Source of the DNA: Rhodoferax ferrireducens | GTDB taxonomy: Bacteria > Pseudomonadota > Gammaproteobacteria > Burkholderiales > Burkholderiaceae_C | Direction: 5' to 3' | Assembly (NCBI RefSeq): GCF_003347515.1 | Contig: NZ_QEII01000256.1 | Coordinates: forward strand, 82,328-146,327 | DNA length: 64,000 bases | Shown here: positions 13,193-22,078 of the stretch, in pieces | Layout: each line of letters opens with the position of its first letter | Position numbering within the stretch: the first letter of the stretch is position 1 | The notes under the pieces: generated by a model | The model's database searches: none | The model's input: the letters and a program-made list of their open reading frames with translations, nothing else | Told to the model about the DNA's origin: nothing | Program-made: the position numbers and the translations under genes

Positions 13193-14021
13193 CGAATGCA
13201 CCCCGTTGGTGAGCGCCAGTCTCGCGTGACTGTGGAAAACGTTTCACCAACTGGGCTGCAAGCTGCAGCATGGCATCACGATTTTCCATGCGCCGTTCAA
13301 CTTTGATCCCCAACCAAAGAGACTCCGCATTTGCCAGCTCACTGTTGTTCAGGCGCCGGACATAGAACTGTGCGCGAATGAAATCGCCTCGCTGGAACAG
13401 CAAAGTCGCCAGGTTGTACGCCGTGATGGGATTGCCCGCATCAAACTCGTAAGACTTCAACAGGCTTAATTCAGCTTCTTCTCGCAAACCAGCCCTCATC
13501 TGGCACAGGCCTTGAGCCCTGAAGGTTTTGGCCCGCTCTCCATACTGCGGGTTTGAGAGTGCCTGGGAGAAGAGCTGCTGCGCCTCGGGGTAGCGCGCTT
13601 GCTGGCAGAGCAACCACGCAAGGTTGTGCATGACATTCGAATCGTGCGGACTGATGGACAGTGCCTTTTTGAAACTCGCTTCTGCGAACCGGAAATCATT
13701 GAGGCGCATGTAAATCAGGCCGCGCAGACTGTAGGCGTCACCATATGCGGGATCCGCAGCAATGGACTGCTTGAGTTCATCCAGGGCGATAGTCGTTTGC
13801 CCCTGCTCAAAATAGCCAACCGCCAGTTCGAGCCGAATACGAGCACGCTTGCGCGCCTCGGGCTCATCCGAATCAGTCACAACTTCCACCCCGCTGCCCG
13901 CGGGTCCAGCCCCAGCCGATGTTGAAGCGCAGCCAGAAATGCCGGCCAATCCAGCCGCAAGCAGGCAAGCTGAGAACAACCATCGCTTGATTTGAAACCA
14001 TCTCGCCGCATTCATATTCAT
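13185..14021 (-). CDS. pilF: Type IV pilus biogenesis/stability lipoprotein PilF (PilW)
   Basis: PilF is the outer-membrane TPR pilotin that promotes secretin PilQ localisation and multimerisation in type IV pili. The 278-residue product has a lipoprotein signal peptide with lipobox GISGC (Cys31). After a low-complexity Ser/Ala/Gly spacer comes a TPR array, visible as repeated motifs such as AVGYFEQGQTTIALDELKQS, GLIYMRLNDFRFAEASFKKA and LAWLLCQQARYPEAQQLF. No other pil genes are in the window; the rlmN-pilF-rodZ order is typical and independent of pil clusters. It starts 3 bp after rlmN stops. Confidence 0.88.
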   Translation of the reverse strand: MNMNAARWFQIKRWLFSACLLAAGLAGISGCASTSAGAGPAGSGVEVVTDSDEPEARKRARIRLELAVGYFEQGQTTIALDELKQSIAADPAYGDAYSLRGLIYMRLNDFRFAEASFKKALSISPHDSNVMHNLAWLLCQQARYPEAQQLFSQALSNPQYGERAKTFRAQGLCQMRAGLREEAELSLLKSYEFDAGNPITAYNLATLLFQRGDFIRAQFYVRRLNNSELANAESLWLGIKVERRMENRDAMLQLAAQLVKRFPQSRETGAHQRGAFDE

Positions 14022-14024
14022 GCC

Positions 14025-15161
14025 TCAAGTCTCCTTGAACGCCGCAAACGGCTTCAGCATCACCGTGCGTTGACGCGCGATTCTCTGGCTGATACCTGTA
14101 CGATCTTTAACGTCACCGGCCAACTGACCACACGCCGCATCAATATCATCGCCGCGAGTTTTACGTATTGTTGTGACAATTCCGGCGTCACTTAATATTG
14201 CGGCAAAAGCCTTGACTTGTTCTGGCGCAGATCGAATCAAACCAGATGCAGGAAATGGGTTAAACGGAATCAGATTGAACTTGCACCAAACTCCGCCACT
14301 TGCATACTGACGGACCAAGCTCACCAGTTGATGCGCATGCTCGGCTTGGTCGTTAACGCCATCAAGCATGCAGTATTCAAAAGTAATAAAGTCTCTCGGC
14401 GCGTAGGCCAAATAACGATTGCAGGCTTCCAGCAACTCGGCAATCGGATATTTTTTATTAAGCGGCACCAGGTTGTCCCGCAAAGCGTCATCCGGCGCGT
14501 GCAGGGATACGGCAAGCGCAACTGGACAGTCCTGTGCCAGGCGATCCATCATCGGAACAACACCCGATGTTGAAACCGTCACACGCCGTCGTGACAAGCC
14601 ATAGCCATGGTCATCCAGCATGACGCGCAATGCAGGTAGTAATTCGGAATAATTCTGCAAGGGCTCGCCCATGCCCATCATCACCACGTTCGAAATGACA
14701 CGTTCATTACGCTGCAGATGCTTTCTCAAGAAATGCTCGGCAAACCACAATTGGGCGACAATTTCACCGGCTCTCAGGTTTCGGCTAAAGCCTTGGTGCC
14801 CCGTGGAACAAAACCGGCACCCAACAGCGCAACCGGCCTGCGAAGAAATACAGAGCGTTCCGCGATCAACTTCAGGAATGAAAACGGCTTCAACCGCATC
14901 ACCCCCCCCAACGTCAAACAACCATTTGATGGTGCCATCTGACGAAATGTGCTCCGAGATCACATCCAGTGCTTTAACATGGGCACCAACCTTGAGCTTC
15001 TCGCGCAAGGACTTTGCGAGATCACTCATATCATCAAAACTGGCCGCGCCTTTTTGATGAATCCATCGAAACAGCTGGACGGCGCGGAACCGCTTTTCGC
15101 CCAGCCGCTCACAAAAAACGGCCAAACCCTCGAGGTCGTAATCGAGCAAATTGACCGTCAT
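14025..15161 (-). CDS. rlmN: Dual-specificity 23S rRNA/tRNA m2A methyltransferase RlmN
   Basis: RlmN is a radical-SAM enzyme that methylates C2 of A2503 in 23S rRNA and A37 in some tRNAs. The 378-residue protein carries the CxxxCxxC cluster motif as C111, C115 and C118 within [14 protein letters not shown]. It also has MGMGEP and LAVSLHAP motifs and a C-terminal cysteine in AACGQL that corresponds to the resolving, methyl-carrying region ([14 protein letters not shown]). Its length is standard. It starts 8 bp downstream of ndk and precedes pilF by 3 bp. Confidence 0.97.
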   Translation of the reverse strand: MTVNLLDYDLEGLAVFCERLGEKRFRAVQLFRWIHQKGAASFDDMSDLAKSLREKLKVGAHVKALDVISEHISSDGTIKWLFDVGGGDAVEAVFIPEVDRGTLCISSQAGCAVGCRFCSTGHQGFSRNLRAGEIVAQLWFAEHFLRKHLQRNERVISNVVMMGMGEPLQNYSELLPALRVMLDDHGYGLSRRRVTVSTSGVVPMMDRLAQDCPVALAVSLHAPDDALRDNLVPLNKKYPIAELLEACNRYLAYAPRDFITFEYCMLDGVNDQAEHAHQLVSLVRQYASGGVWCKFNLIPFNPFPASGLIRSAPEQVKAFAAILSDAGIVTTIRKTRGDDIDAACGQLAGDVKDRTGISQRIARQRTVMLKPFAAFKET

Positions 15162-15169
15162 TGAATGAC

Positions 15170-15595
15170 TTATCGGGAGTAAACGTTCATGCCGGCGAAG
15201 AAGAAGGCCACTTCAACTGCGGCCGCTTCAACAGCGTCGGAGCCGTGAACAGCGTTGGCATCAATGCTGTCAGCAAAGTCAGCACGGATGGTGCCAGGGG
15301 CTGCTTTTTTCGGATCGGTCGCACCCATGAGGTCACGATTTTTCAACACGGCATTTTCGCCTTCCAGAGCCTGGATCATGACAGGGCCGGAAACCATGAA
15401 ATCGACGAGGTCTTTGAAAAAAGAACGCTCTTTGTGCGCTGCGTAAAAAGCCTCAGCCTCACCGCGTGACAACTGAACCATCTTGGCTGCGACCACCTTC
15501 AGGCCGGCAGCTTCGAAACGTGCGTAAATTTGCCCAATAACATTTTTGGCAACCGCATCGGGTTTAATAATAGAGAGAGTACGTTCGATAGTCAT
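15170..15595 (-). CDS. ndk: Nucleoside diphosphate kinase
   Basis: Transfers the gamma-phosphate among nucleoside di- and triphosphates through a phosphohistidine. The 141-residue product is of normal length, begins with [12 protein letters not shown] and contains the active-site histidine in NAVHGSD (H117). ndk heads the long minus-strand run rlmN-pilF-rodZ-ispG-hisS-yfgM-bamB-der. The 150-bp gap before rluB presumably contains its promoter, including the hairpin noted at 15625-15641. Confidence 0.98.
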   Translation of the reverse strand: MTIERTLSIIKPDAVAKNVIGQIYARFEAAGLKVVAAKMVQLSRGEAEAFYAAHKERSFFKDLVDFMVSGPVMIQALEGENAVLKNRDLMGATDPKKAAPGTIRADFADSIDANAVHGSDAVEAAAVEVAFFFAGMNVYSR

Positions 15596-15624
15596 GAGTT
15601 TTTCCTGAACTTAATATTTAAATA

Positions 15625-15641
15625 TTTGCCCGTCGGGCAAA
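15625..15641 (-). terminator. Hairpin between rluB and ndk, possible terminator
   Basis: TTTGCCC (15625-15631) and GGGCAAA (15635-15641) form a perfect 7-bp stem with a 3-nt loop. Read on the minus strand it lies downstream of the rluB stop and is followed by an A/T-rich stretch rather than a clean T-run. It is about 30 bp upstream of the ndk start codon. It could terminate scpB-rluB transcription or act in the ndk leader. Confidence 0.35.
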
Positions 15642-15746
15642 GCCAAGAATTTTAACCTGTATGCCACAACAAATGACTTGGGTTGGAAAATAGCCCATGC
15701 GGCGCAATCCTAAAACTCAATGACAATGCTTGTGTCGACGAAATTG

Positions 15747-17132
15747 TTAACGTCCTCGTCCACCTCGACGTTGCCCGCCCCCCGAACCGCCACCACGTCG
15801 TTGGCCTTGGCCACTCCCCTGGTCCTGCCGCTGGCGCGTGAAACTATCGGCACCAATATAGCCAAAAGCTGTTTTCATCGGGTCCGGCTGAGCCGCCCCC
15901 GCTTGCCGATCGCCAGGCTCCGCACGACTCTTCCGGCCTTGTCCAATATCCTTGGCTCCGCCGGCCGATGCATTACGCTGGCCGCTTCCTGAGCTGCGTG
16001 GACCATTGCCACGCCCGCCTCGACGCTGATTGCGCGCTCCGGGCTCACGACCCGACGCATCGCGTCGCGACACGTCCGGTCCGCCTGGACCGGCCTCATC
16101 CCCCTGCGCCCTGGAACTTCGCGTGCCGGCTACTTGCATCAATGACTTAATATCGCCCTCGTCCAACTCCATCCAGGCACCGCGCTTGAGACCCCGGGGC
16201 AAAACCATGGCACCATACCGAATTCGTATCAATCGACTCACCGCATGGCCGACCGCTTCAAACATGCGGCGAACCTCCCGGTTGCGCCCCTCAGAAATCG
16301 TGACTCGGTACCAGCAGTTTGAGCCCTCACCGCCACCCTCTTCAATTGAGCCGAATTGAGCTACTCCGTCATCGAGTTTGACCCCCTCAAGCAGCCGTTG
16401 CTTCTCGTCCTTATTCAGAGCCCCAAGCACTCGCACGGCATACTCCCGTTCCAGTCCAAAACGGGGGTGCATCAAGTTGTTTGCCAACTCCCCTGAACTG
16501 GTAAACAGCAAGAGGCCTTCGGTATTGAGATCCAGTCGCCCCACCGATTGCCATTTGCCTTGAAACAGCTTGGGCAGTCTGCGAAACACGGTTGGACGAT
16601 TTTGTGGATCATCGTGTGTCACCACTTCGCCAACAGGCTTGTGGTAAGCGATGACCCGTGCGGGCGGCGCGTCAATTCGAAACCTGATCGGCTTGCCATT
16701 GACTTTGACGTGATCGCCAAATTGAATCCGCTGACCGATATGAGCCGGTTCATTGTTGACCGTGATGCGGCCCTCCATGATCAACTGCTCCATCTCAAGT
16801 CGCGAACCCATGCCCGCCTGCGCAAGGACTTTATGCAATTTAGGCGTTTCCGCCATCGGCGCAAGTACACGCTTTGCCGGGACGACGTCTGAACTCTCTT
16901 CATCCGCGTCGAACTGGCCGGACACCACGTCGTCAAAACGATTTTCTGTATTGGCTGATGCCAGCTTCTTGTCGTCTGCAGGCCGAAGTTGCGAGGTCAC
17001 GTCACGAATTGATTCATCTACCGTGGCAGGTACCTCAGCCCCTGCGTTTCCCCCCTCAGATAACCGCTCGTCCGGCTGATTCGAGGAATCCGCTTTTATC
17101 TGAGCCGGAGTGTCGGCATTGTGTACGGTCAT
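15747..17132 (-). CDS. rluB: 23S rRNA pseudouridine synthase RluB, with long disordered tails
   Basis: Makes pseudouridine 2605 in 23S rRNA. The 461-residue protein is longer than the roughly 290-residue enterobacterial enzyme. An N-terminal acidic, low-complexity extension of about 95 residues precedes the S4 domain ([20 protein letters not shown]), followed by the RsuA-family catalytic domain with the aspartate in [13 protein letters not shown]. The last roughly 120 residues are rich in Gly, Arg, Gln and Ser (RG/RGG-like repeats) and probably bind RNA non-specifically. It overlaps scpB by 4 bp (ATGA), a pairing conserved in many bacteria. Confidence 0.93.
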   Translation of the reverse strand: MTVHNADTPAQIKADSSNQPDERLSEGGNAGAEVPATVDESIRDVTSQLRPADDKKLASANTENRFDDVVSGQFDADEESSDVVPAKRVLAPMAETPKLHKVLAQAGMGSRLEMEQLIMEGRITVNNEPAHIGQRIQFGDHVKVNGKPIRFRIDAPPARVIAYHKPVGEVVTHDDPQNRPTVFRRLPKLFQGKWQSVGRLDLNTEGLLLFTSSGELANNLMHPRFGLEREYAVRVLGALNKDEKQRLLEGVKLDDGVAQFGSIEEGGGEGSNCWYRVTISEGRNREVRRMFEAVGHAVSRLIRIRYGAMVLPRGLKRGAWMELDEGDIKSLMQVAGTRSSRAQGDEAGPGGPDVSRRDASGREPGARNQRRGGRGNGPRSSGSGQRNASAGGAKDIGQGRKSRAEPGDRQAGAAQPDPMKTAFGYIGADSFTRQRQDQGSGQGQRRGGGSGGGQRRGGRGR

Positions 17133-17821
17133 GGTTGAGTCCCCATCAAGAAAAATAAATCGCCGCCAGAACCGGTATCGCCAGTTGTGACCGCTTGTGT
17201 CGCTTCGCCGTCGTCATTCACTGTCGGGGCTATAGCGGTAGAAATGTCCAGCTCAGCTTGGGAAGCCAGTTTGCCAATACTGAGAGCCTCCAAGGCACCA
17301 GCCTGCTGCGCTGGTGTCTCCAGCAGCGGCAATTGATCAAGGGATTCAAGCCCCAAATCATCCAAAAAATGCTTGGTCGTCGCAAAAAGCGCGGGGCGCC
17401 CTATGGCTTCGCGATGACCAATGACCTCAATCCAGCCCCTGTCTTCCAGTTGCTTGAGAAGAAGGGAGTTAACCGCCACACCCCGTATGTCTTCTATATC
17501 GCCGCGCGTCACCGGCTGCCTGTAGGCAATGATAGCCAGTGTTTCCAGCGTTGCACGGGTATAACGAGGCGGTTTTTCAGGATGCAGTCGATCAAGATAC
17601 GCCCTCATTTCAGGCCGACTTTGAAAACGCCAACCTGTGGCTACGCTAACCAGCTCCACCCCACGCTGCGCCCAATCCTGCTGAAGCTCCTGCAACAGAA
17701 TTTTGAGCGTATCCACGCCTAAGCCGTCGTCAAACAACACACGCATATCGCGCACTTGCAAGGGTTGCTGCGAGCAAATTAGCGCAGTCTCTAGTACGCG
17801 CTTGGCATCCGCCGTATTCAT
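17129..17821 (-). CDS. scpB: Segregation and condensation protein ScpB
   Basis: ScpB is the winged-helix (kite) subunit of the SMC-ScpAB condensin. The 230-residue protein shows the conserved core [20 protein letters not shown] and the downstream [20 protein letters not shown] element. The C-terminal part is poorly conserved. scpA is not adjacent in this window, whereas in many genomes the two are neighbours. Its stop overlaps the rluB start. A 130-bp gap separates it from rluD. Confidence 0.93.
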   Translation of the reverse strand: MNTADAKRVLETALICSQQPLQVRDMRVLFDDGLGVDTLKILLQELQQDWAQRGVELVSVATGWRFQSRPEMRAYLDRLHPEKPPRYTRATLETLAIIAYRQPVTRGDIEDIRGVAVNSLLLKQLEDRGWIEVIGHREAIGRPALFATTKHFLDDLGLESLDQLPLLETPAQQAGALEALSIGKLASQAELDISTAIAPTVNDDGEATQAVTTGDTGSGGDLFFLMGTQP

Positions 17822-17951
17822 GGTATTGCGGTTCCGGAAAACACACCGTCAAGGTGCAAAATCAGTAAGATTCATTGGGGCGCAGCAGGCAGATTGATGA
17901 ATCCGCAGCGCTTACCCACGGCCGTGTGCCGGGGCGCTATATTTATAGCTA

Positions 17952-18962
17952 TCAGTTCACATTATATGCCAGCCCCCACTGGCTCAGAGCTTGCTCCAAA
18001 TCTTCCGGCAAGATGGCCTGAAAAACCATGGGCATGAGAGTCACAGGATGGGTAAAGGCGAGACGGCATGCATGAAGGGCCTGTCGGTGCATGCCTGCCG
18101 CGACCGTGCCTCCATAGAGTTCATCAGCGACCAACGGATGGTTGATCGCCGCCATATGAACGCGAATCTGATGAGTTCGACCCGTGTGCAAAGTGCATCG
18201 AACCAGGCACCCTTGATCGCCGTTTTGAAGGAGTTCTATGTCTGTTCTGGCCAACTTTCCAGGATTTTTACTCATATCAACCACAGCCATCCTCAGCCGG
18301 TTACGTGGATCCCGGCCCATGGGGGCATTGACTTCGCGCGTACGTGCACCCACCCAGGGTCGATGGGCCAATGCCACATATTGGCGACTGACCTCTCGCG
18401 CGGCGATTAGTCGAATCAACGCATCCATCACCAGACGCGATCGGGCAACAACCATCAAACCACTGGTATCTTTGTCCAATCGATGAACAATCCCGGCGCG
18501 CGGCAAATTAGCGGCCTTGGCGTCATAGGCCAACAGGCCATTCAGCAGGGTGCCACTCCAGTTGCCGGGCGCCGGATGAACCACCAATCCAGCAGGCTTG
18601 TTGATCACCAACAAATGCTCATCCTCGTAGGCCACATTCAGCGCCATCATTTCCGGCTTGAACGCCTGGCTTTGAGGCGTCGGGCGCAATTCAATAGTCG
18701 CAACATCTGCAGCTTTGACCCGAGTCGATGGTTTCCGGATTAATTTCCCATTGATCGTGACCCCATCCAAATCAATCAACTGCTGCAAATAACTGCGGGA
18801 GAATTCCGGGACCAACTCGACCAGAGCCTGATCGAGACGCAGTCCATGCTGAGCCTCACCAAAATTCAGGCGGCGTAACTCCACGTCCGGACCAGTGTCT
18901 GCCCGGTCTTCCGTATCTTCACTATCGAGTCCGCTCGATATAATCAATTCGGTATTTTTCAA
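17952..18962 (-). CDS. rluD: 23S rRNA pseudouridine synthase RluD
   Basis: RluD makes pseudouridines 1911, 1915 and 1917 in helix 69 of 23S rRNA. The 336-residue product has an S4 domain (LRLDQALVELVPEFSRSYLQQLI), the catalytic aspartate motif HRLDKDTSGLMVVARS and the conserved GRTHQIRVHM. I place the start at the TTG at 18962 because a GAGGGA ribosome-binding sequence lies 8 nt upstream; no ATG is available near the N-terminus, and a GTG around residue 27 is the alternative. It is divergent from bamD with only 14 bp between the start codons. Confidence 0.94.
   Translation of the reverse strand: MKNTELIISSGLDSEDTEDRADTGPDVELRRLNFGEAQHGLRLDQALVELVPEFSRSYLQQLIDLDGVTINGKLIRKPSTRVKAADVATIELRPTPQSQAFKPEMMALNVAYEDEHLLVINKPAGLVVHPAPGNWSGTLLNGLLAYDAKAANLPRAGIVHRLDKDTSGLMVVARSRLVMDALIRLIAAREVSRQYVALAHRPWVGARTREVNAPMGRDPRNRLRMAVVDMSKNPGKLARTDIELLQNGDQGCLVRCTLHTGRTHQIRVHMAAINHPLVADELYGGTVAAGMHRQALHACRLAFTHPVTLMPMVFQAILPEDLEQALSQWGLAYNVN
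18939..18944 (+). promoter_or_regulatory. Candidate bamD promoter -10 element inside rluD
   Basis: A perfect TATAAT lies 33 bp upstream of the bamD ATG, embedded in the rluD N-terminal codons. A weak -35 candidate, CTTCAC, is at 18917-18922 with a 16-bp spacer. The 14-bp intergenic space leaves no room for a promoter outside coding sequence, which supports this placement. The transcription start is inferred, not observed. Confidence 0.45.
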
Positions 18963-18976
18963 GAAAGTTGTCCCTC

Positions 18977-19783
18977 ATGCTTCAAGCCAAATTATCCGTT
19001 GTCTGCGCCTGGTCGCTGGCAGGTGCAGCACTATTGCTGGCTGGATGCTCGACCACCCCAGTAGACCAGACGGCTGGATGGAGCCCCAACAAGATCTACG
19101 CTGAAGCCAAAGATGAGCTGAACTCCGGTGGGTACGACAAAGCGGTCGTTCTCTTTGAAAAACTTGAAGGTCGCGCCGCCGGAACCCCGTTGGCGCAACA
19201 AGCCCAACTTGACAAGGCCTACGCTCACTACAAAGCTGGCGAGGCGGCCCAGGCCATTGCCACCCTGGATCGGTTCATGAAATTGCATCCCGCCAGTCCG
19301 GCGCTTGATTACGCCTTGTACCTTAAGGGCATTATTAATTTCAATGACGATTTGGGCATGTTCGCGGCGATTACCCGCCAGGATCTGGCGGAACGGGATC
19401 AAAAGGCAGCCAAAGAATCCTTCGAATCTTTCAAGGAATTGGTCACCCGTTTTCCGGCATCCCGTTACGCGCCTGATGCCAGCCTGCGCATGACCTATAT
19501 CGTCAACTCCCTGGCCCAGTACGAGGTGCATGTTGCGCGCTATTACTTCAACCGGGGCGCTTATGTGGCAGCGATTAACCGGGCACAAGTCGCAGTCTCC
19601 GACTACCAGGGCTTGCCGGCCTCCGAAGAGGCGCTCTTCATCATCGTTAAATCCTATGACGCGCTGGGCATGATGCCGCTGCGTGACGATGCAAAACGAG
19701 TACTCGAAAAAAACTACCCCCAGTCTGAGTACCTGACCCGCGGCTTCAAAGCCAGCACGGATCCGTGGTGGAAGGTCTGGTAA
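18977..19783 (+). CDS. bamD: Outer-membrane assembly lipoprotein BamD
   Basis: BamD (ComL) is the essential TPR lipoprotein of the BAM complex. From the ATG at 18977 the product has 268 residues with a lipoprotein signal peptide whose lipobox LLAGC gives Cys24. A TPR array follows, with repeats including EAKDELNSGGYDKAVVLFEKL, and the conserved stretch LDYALYLKGIINFNDD. A TTG at 18968 is in frame but would sit directly on the AAGAAAG that serves as the ribosome site for the ATG. It diverges from rluD, and its last 38 bp overlap the 3' end of the helicase gene on the other strand. Confidence 0.96.
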   Translation: MLQAKLSVVCAWSLAGAALLLAGCSTTPVDQTAGWSPNKIYAEAKDELNSGGYDKAVVLFEKLEGRAAGTPLAQQAQLDKAYAHYKAGEAAQAIATLDRFMKLHPASPALDYALYLKGIINFNDDLGMFAAITRQDLAERDQKAAKESFESFKELVTRFPASRYAPDASLRMTYIVNSLAQYEVHVARYYFNRGAYVAAINRAQVAVSDYQGLPASEEALFIIVKSYDALGMMPLRDDAKRVLEKNYPQSEYLTRGFKASTDPWWKVW

Positions 19784-21758
19784 GCGCATTAAGCGCCTCT
19801 AGCAATTCCTCTTCCGAGCCGATTTTTCGCATCGGCGGCAATGCTGCCAGCAACCGTTTACCGTAGCCCATGAGGGCTAATCGGGTATCACAAACCACCA
19901 GCACACCACGATCGGATTCGCGCCGAATCAGTCGACCAGCTCCTTGCTTGAGGGCTATGGCGGCTTCGGGGATAAAGTAACTGTTGAAAACGCTGCGGCC
20001 GGCAGCCTCCAGACGCTTGGTACGCGCCTCCACCAGCGGATCGTTTGGCGGCGGAAAAGGAAGCTTGTCAATAACCAACAGTTGCAGCGTGTCTCCAGGC
20101 AAATCCACGCCTTCCCAAAAAGAAGCTGACGCCACCAGAATGCAACCGGAACCGCCGTCCCGGTTGCCAAGGCGAAAACGCGCTATCAGCTCGCGCTTCG
20201 GTTGCTCTCCCTGCACCAGAATTTCAAGAGCCCCAGAGTCTAAAAAATGCCGCTGCAATGCCTCGCTAACAGTGCGCAAAGCGCGCAGGGTTGTCGTCAG
20301 AACCAAGGTGCGGCCCCCAATCACCGGCGCGATTCGGGCCACAAGATCCGCCACCTCCGCGCTGTGGCGAGGGTCACTTGGCTTCGACAAATGCAGTGGC
20401 ACGTACACGGCGGCTTGCGTGGAATAGTCAAACGGACTGCCCACTCGCAGAACTTCAGCGTCAGTCAGGCCACAGGGCTCGGTAAACCACTTCAATTTGG
20501 CGTCGCTCCCCAAGGTGGCGGAAGTAAATATCCAGGACCGCTGCGCCCCATCTTCCTCTATCGGTTGGATGAGCCGCGTCCGGACTGTGTTCGCAATATC
20601 CAGCGGCGACTCAATCAGCCTTAGCTGCGCGCCAACATCGAGCCATCGCACTGAGTCAAGCGCACAAGATCCCGAGAAAAACTCCAGCCGCTCGATAAAT
20701 GCGTTGACTCGCTCGCTCAAGCGCACCAGGTCAGGCGCGATTTCACTGACTGTATCGAGTGCCTGCATGGCTCGCGTACATGCCGCGTGAAGGTCATCCA
20801 ACGCATCTGTCCACTCCGACGCATTCACCTGCTCCGGCGCCACGCCGACCCAGCGCAGCTTGGCACCGGGATCAATCTTGCCCACTACCATGCGCAAATC
20901 ACGTGCGGCGTGCTCAGTATCAGACGCCAGTGTTTGCCAATCAACCAGTCCGCGGGCATGCAGCAGACCGCAGGCGAGCATATCGCGGGCAAAGTCGACG
21001 AGCTGCCCGGTGCTCAATTGCCTGCCGAGAAACTGCACGCCCGTTTCATTGAGCTGATGTGCCTCATCAAAAATGACGGTCCGCACCGAAGGCAGCAACT
21101 CGGCCATGCCCGACTCGCGAACCGCCAAATCGGCAAAAAACAAATGATGGTTGATGACAACAACGTCGGCCGCCAACGCCTCCCGCCGGGCCTGGTTGAC
21201 ATGACAGGTCCGAAACTCGGGGCACTGCGAGCCCAGGCAATTGTCACGCGAAGAGGTAACCACTGGAATAACAGGCGAGCGCTCATCAAGCCCCGGTAGC
21301 TCCGCAAGGTCGCCCGTGCGCGTGACTTGCGCCCACTCCTCAATCTTCGCCAAAGTCCGCACCGTCACGCGATCAGGAAGGTGCGCATGTTGCCGGGCTT
21401 CGTGCAGACGATGCAGGCACAAATAACTGCCACGGCCCTTGAGCAAAGCGATGCGCACCGGCAGACCCAATGCTTCGGTCAATTGCGGCAGGTCCCGGCC
21501 AAACAACTGATCTTGCAGGGTCTTGGTTGCCGTTGAAAGCAATACACGTGCGCCACTTAACAAAGCGGGCACAAGATATGAATATGTCTTGCCAATGCCC
21601 GTCCCCGCCTCCACCACCAGCACCCCACCCTCATCAATGACACGTGCAATCGCCGTTGCCATCTCGGTTTGTCCTTCCCGGGGTGCGAACTCCTCCACCG
21701 TGCGCGACAACAAACCGCCCGGCGCGAAAGTTTCGCGAACTAGATCCTGCAAGCTCAT
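19746..21758 (-). CDS. ATP-dependent DNA helicase of the YoaA/DinG (XPD-like) family
   Basis: A 670-residue superfamily 2 helicase with an iron-sulfur domain. It has Walker A EAGTGIGKT (residues 50-58), DEAH box in IFDEAHQLNE, and four candidate cluster cysteines: one in YLCLHRL and three in CLGSQCPEFRTC. Motif V/VI is near QGAGRLIRRESDRGVLVVCD. In Escherichia coli the family members DinG and YoaA resolve R-loops and replication blocks; YoaA works with the polymerase subunit chi. The length fits YoaA. It is followed 3 bp upstream by a DUF465 gene, and its C-terminal 12 codons overlap bamD in antisense. Confidence 0.9.
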   Translation of the reverse strand: MSLQDLVRETFAPGGLLSRTVEEFAPREGQTEMATAIARVIDEGGVLVVEAGTGIGKTYSYLVPALLSGARVLLSTATKTLQDQLFGRDLPQLTEALGLPVRIALLKGRGSYLCLHRLHEARQHAHLPDRVTVRTLAKIEEWAQVTRTGDLAELPGLDERSPVIPVVTSSRDNCLGSQCPEFRTCHVNQARREALAADVVVINHHLFFADLAVRESGMAELLPSVRTVIFDEAHQLNETGVQFLGRQLSTGQLVDFARDMLACGLLHARGLVDWQTLASDTEHAARDLRMVVGKIDPGAKLRWVGVAPEQVNASEWTDALDDLHAACTRAMQALDTVSEIAPDLVRLSERVNAFIERLEFFSGSCALDSVRWLDVGAQLRLIESPLDIANTVRTRLIQPIEEDGAQRSWIFTSATLGSDAKLKWFTEPCGLTDAEVLRVGSPFDYSTQAAVYVPLHLSKPSDPRHSAEVADLVARIAPVIGGRTLVLTTTLRALRTVSEALQRHFLDSGALEILVQGEQPKRELIARFRLGNRDGGSGCILVASASFWEGVDLPGDTLQLLVIDKLPFPPPNDPLVEARTKRLEAAGRSVFNSYFIPEAAIALKQGAGRLIRRESDRGVLVVCDTRLALMGYGKRLLAALPPMRKIGSEEELLEALNALTRPSTTDPCWL

Positions 21759-21761
21759 TCG

Positions 21762-21965
21762 TCAAGCAGGCTCGTCAGGCGTCAGAATCCGCTCAATTCG
21801 CGTCATTTCGTCGCGCAAGCCCAGCCGCCGTTTCTTGAGCCGCCGCATCAAAAGCTCATCCAGCGGATTCTGATCATTTGCGCGGTCGATCATGGCATCA
21901 AGATCGCCATGCTCGATGCGCAGCTCAATCAGTCGACGTTCGGGAGAATGCAGGTTGGATTCCAA
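21762..21965 (-). CDS. Small DUF465 (YdcH-type) protein
   Basis: A 67-residue, highly charged helical protein. LELRIEHGDLDAMIDR-like spacing and the basic ELLMRRLKKRRLGLRDEMTRIE segment match the DUF465/YdcH family of small alpha-helical hairpin proteins, whose function is unknown. The only start in position is a TTG at 21965; no good ribosome-binding site precedes it, so the exact N-terminus is uncertain. It ends 3 bp before the helicase gene and is probably co-transcribed with it. Confidence 0.7.
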   Translation of the reverse strand: MESNLHSPERRLIELRIEHGDLDAMIDRANDQNPLDELLMRRLKKRRLGLRDEMTRIERILTPDEPA

Positions 21966-22078
21966 AATATCAGGGTGAAAGAAACACGAATCTATCGCGC
22001 TTGGTTAAGTCATGAGTTGGTTCGATAATACGACTTTCAAACGCATTTATCGGGGTCTAGGCTTTTAAGCTGTCCATC

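Noticed and set aside
17936..17950. Degenerate copy of the 26-bp repeat between scpB and rluD
   Set aside because: Only the A/T-rich palindromic half is similar; the TGCNNGCGC end and the tail are missing, so it is not counted as a copy.
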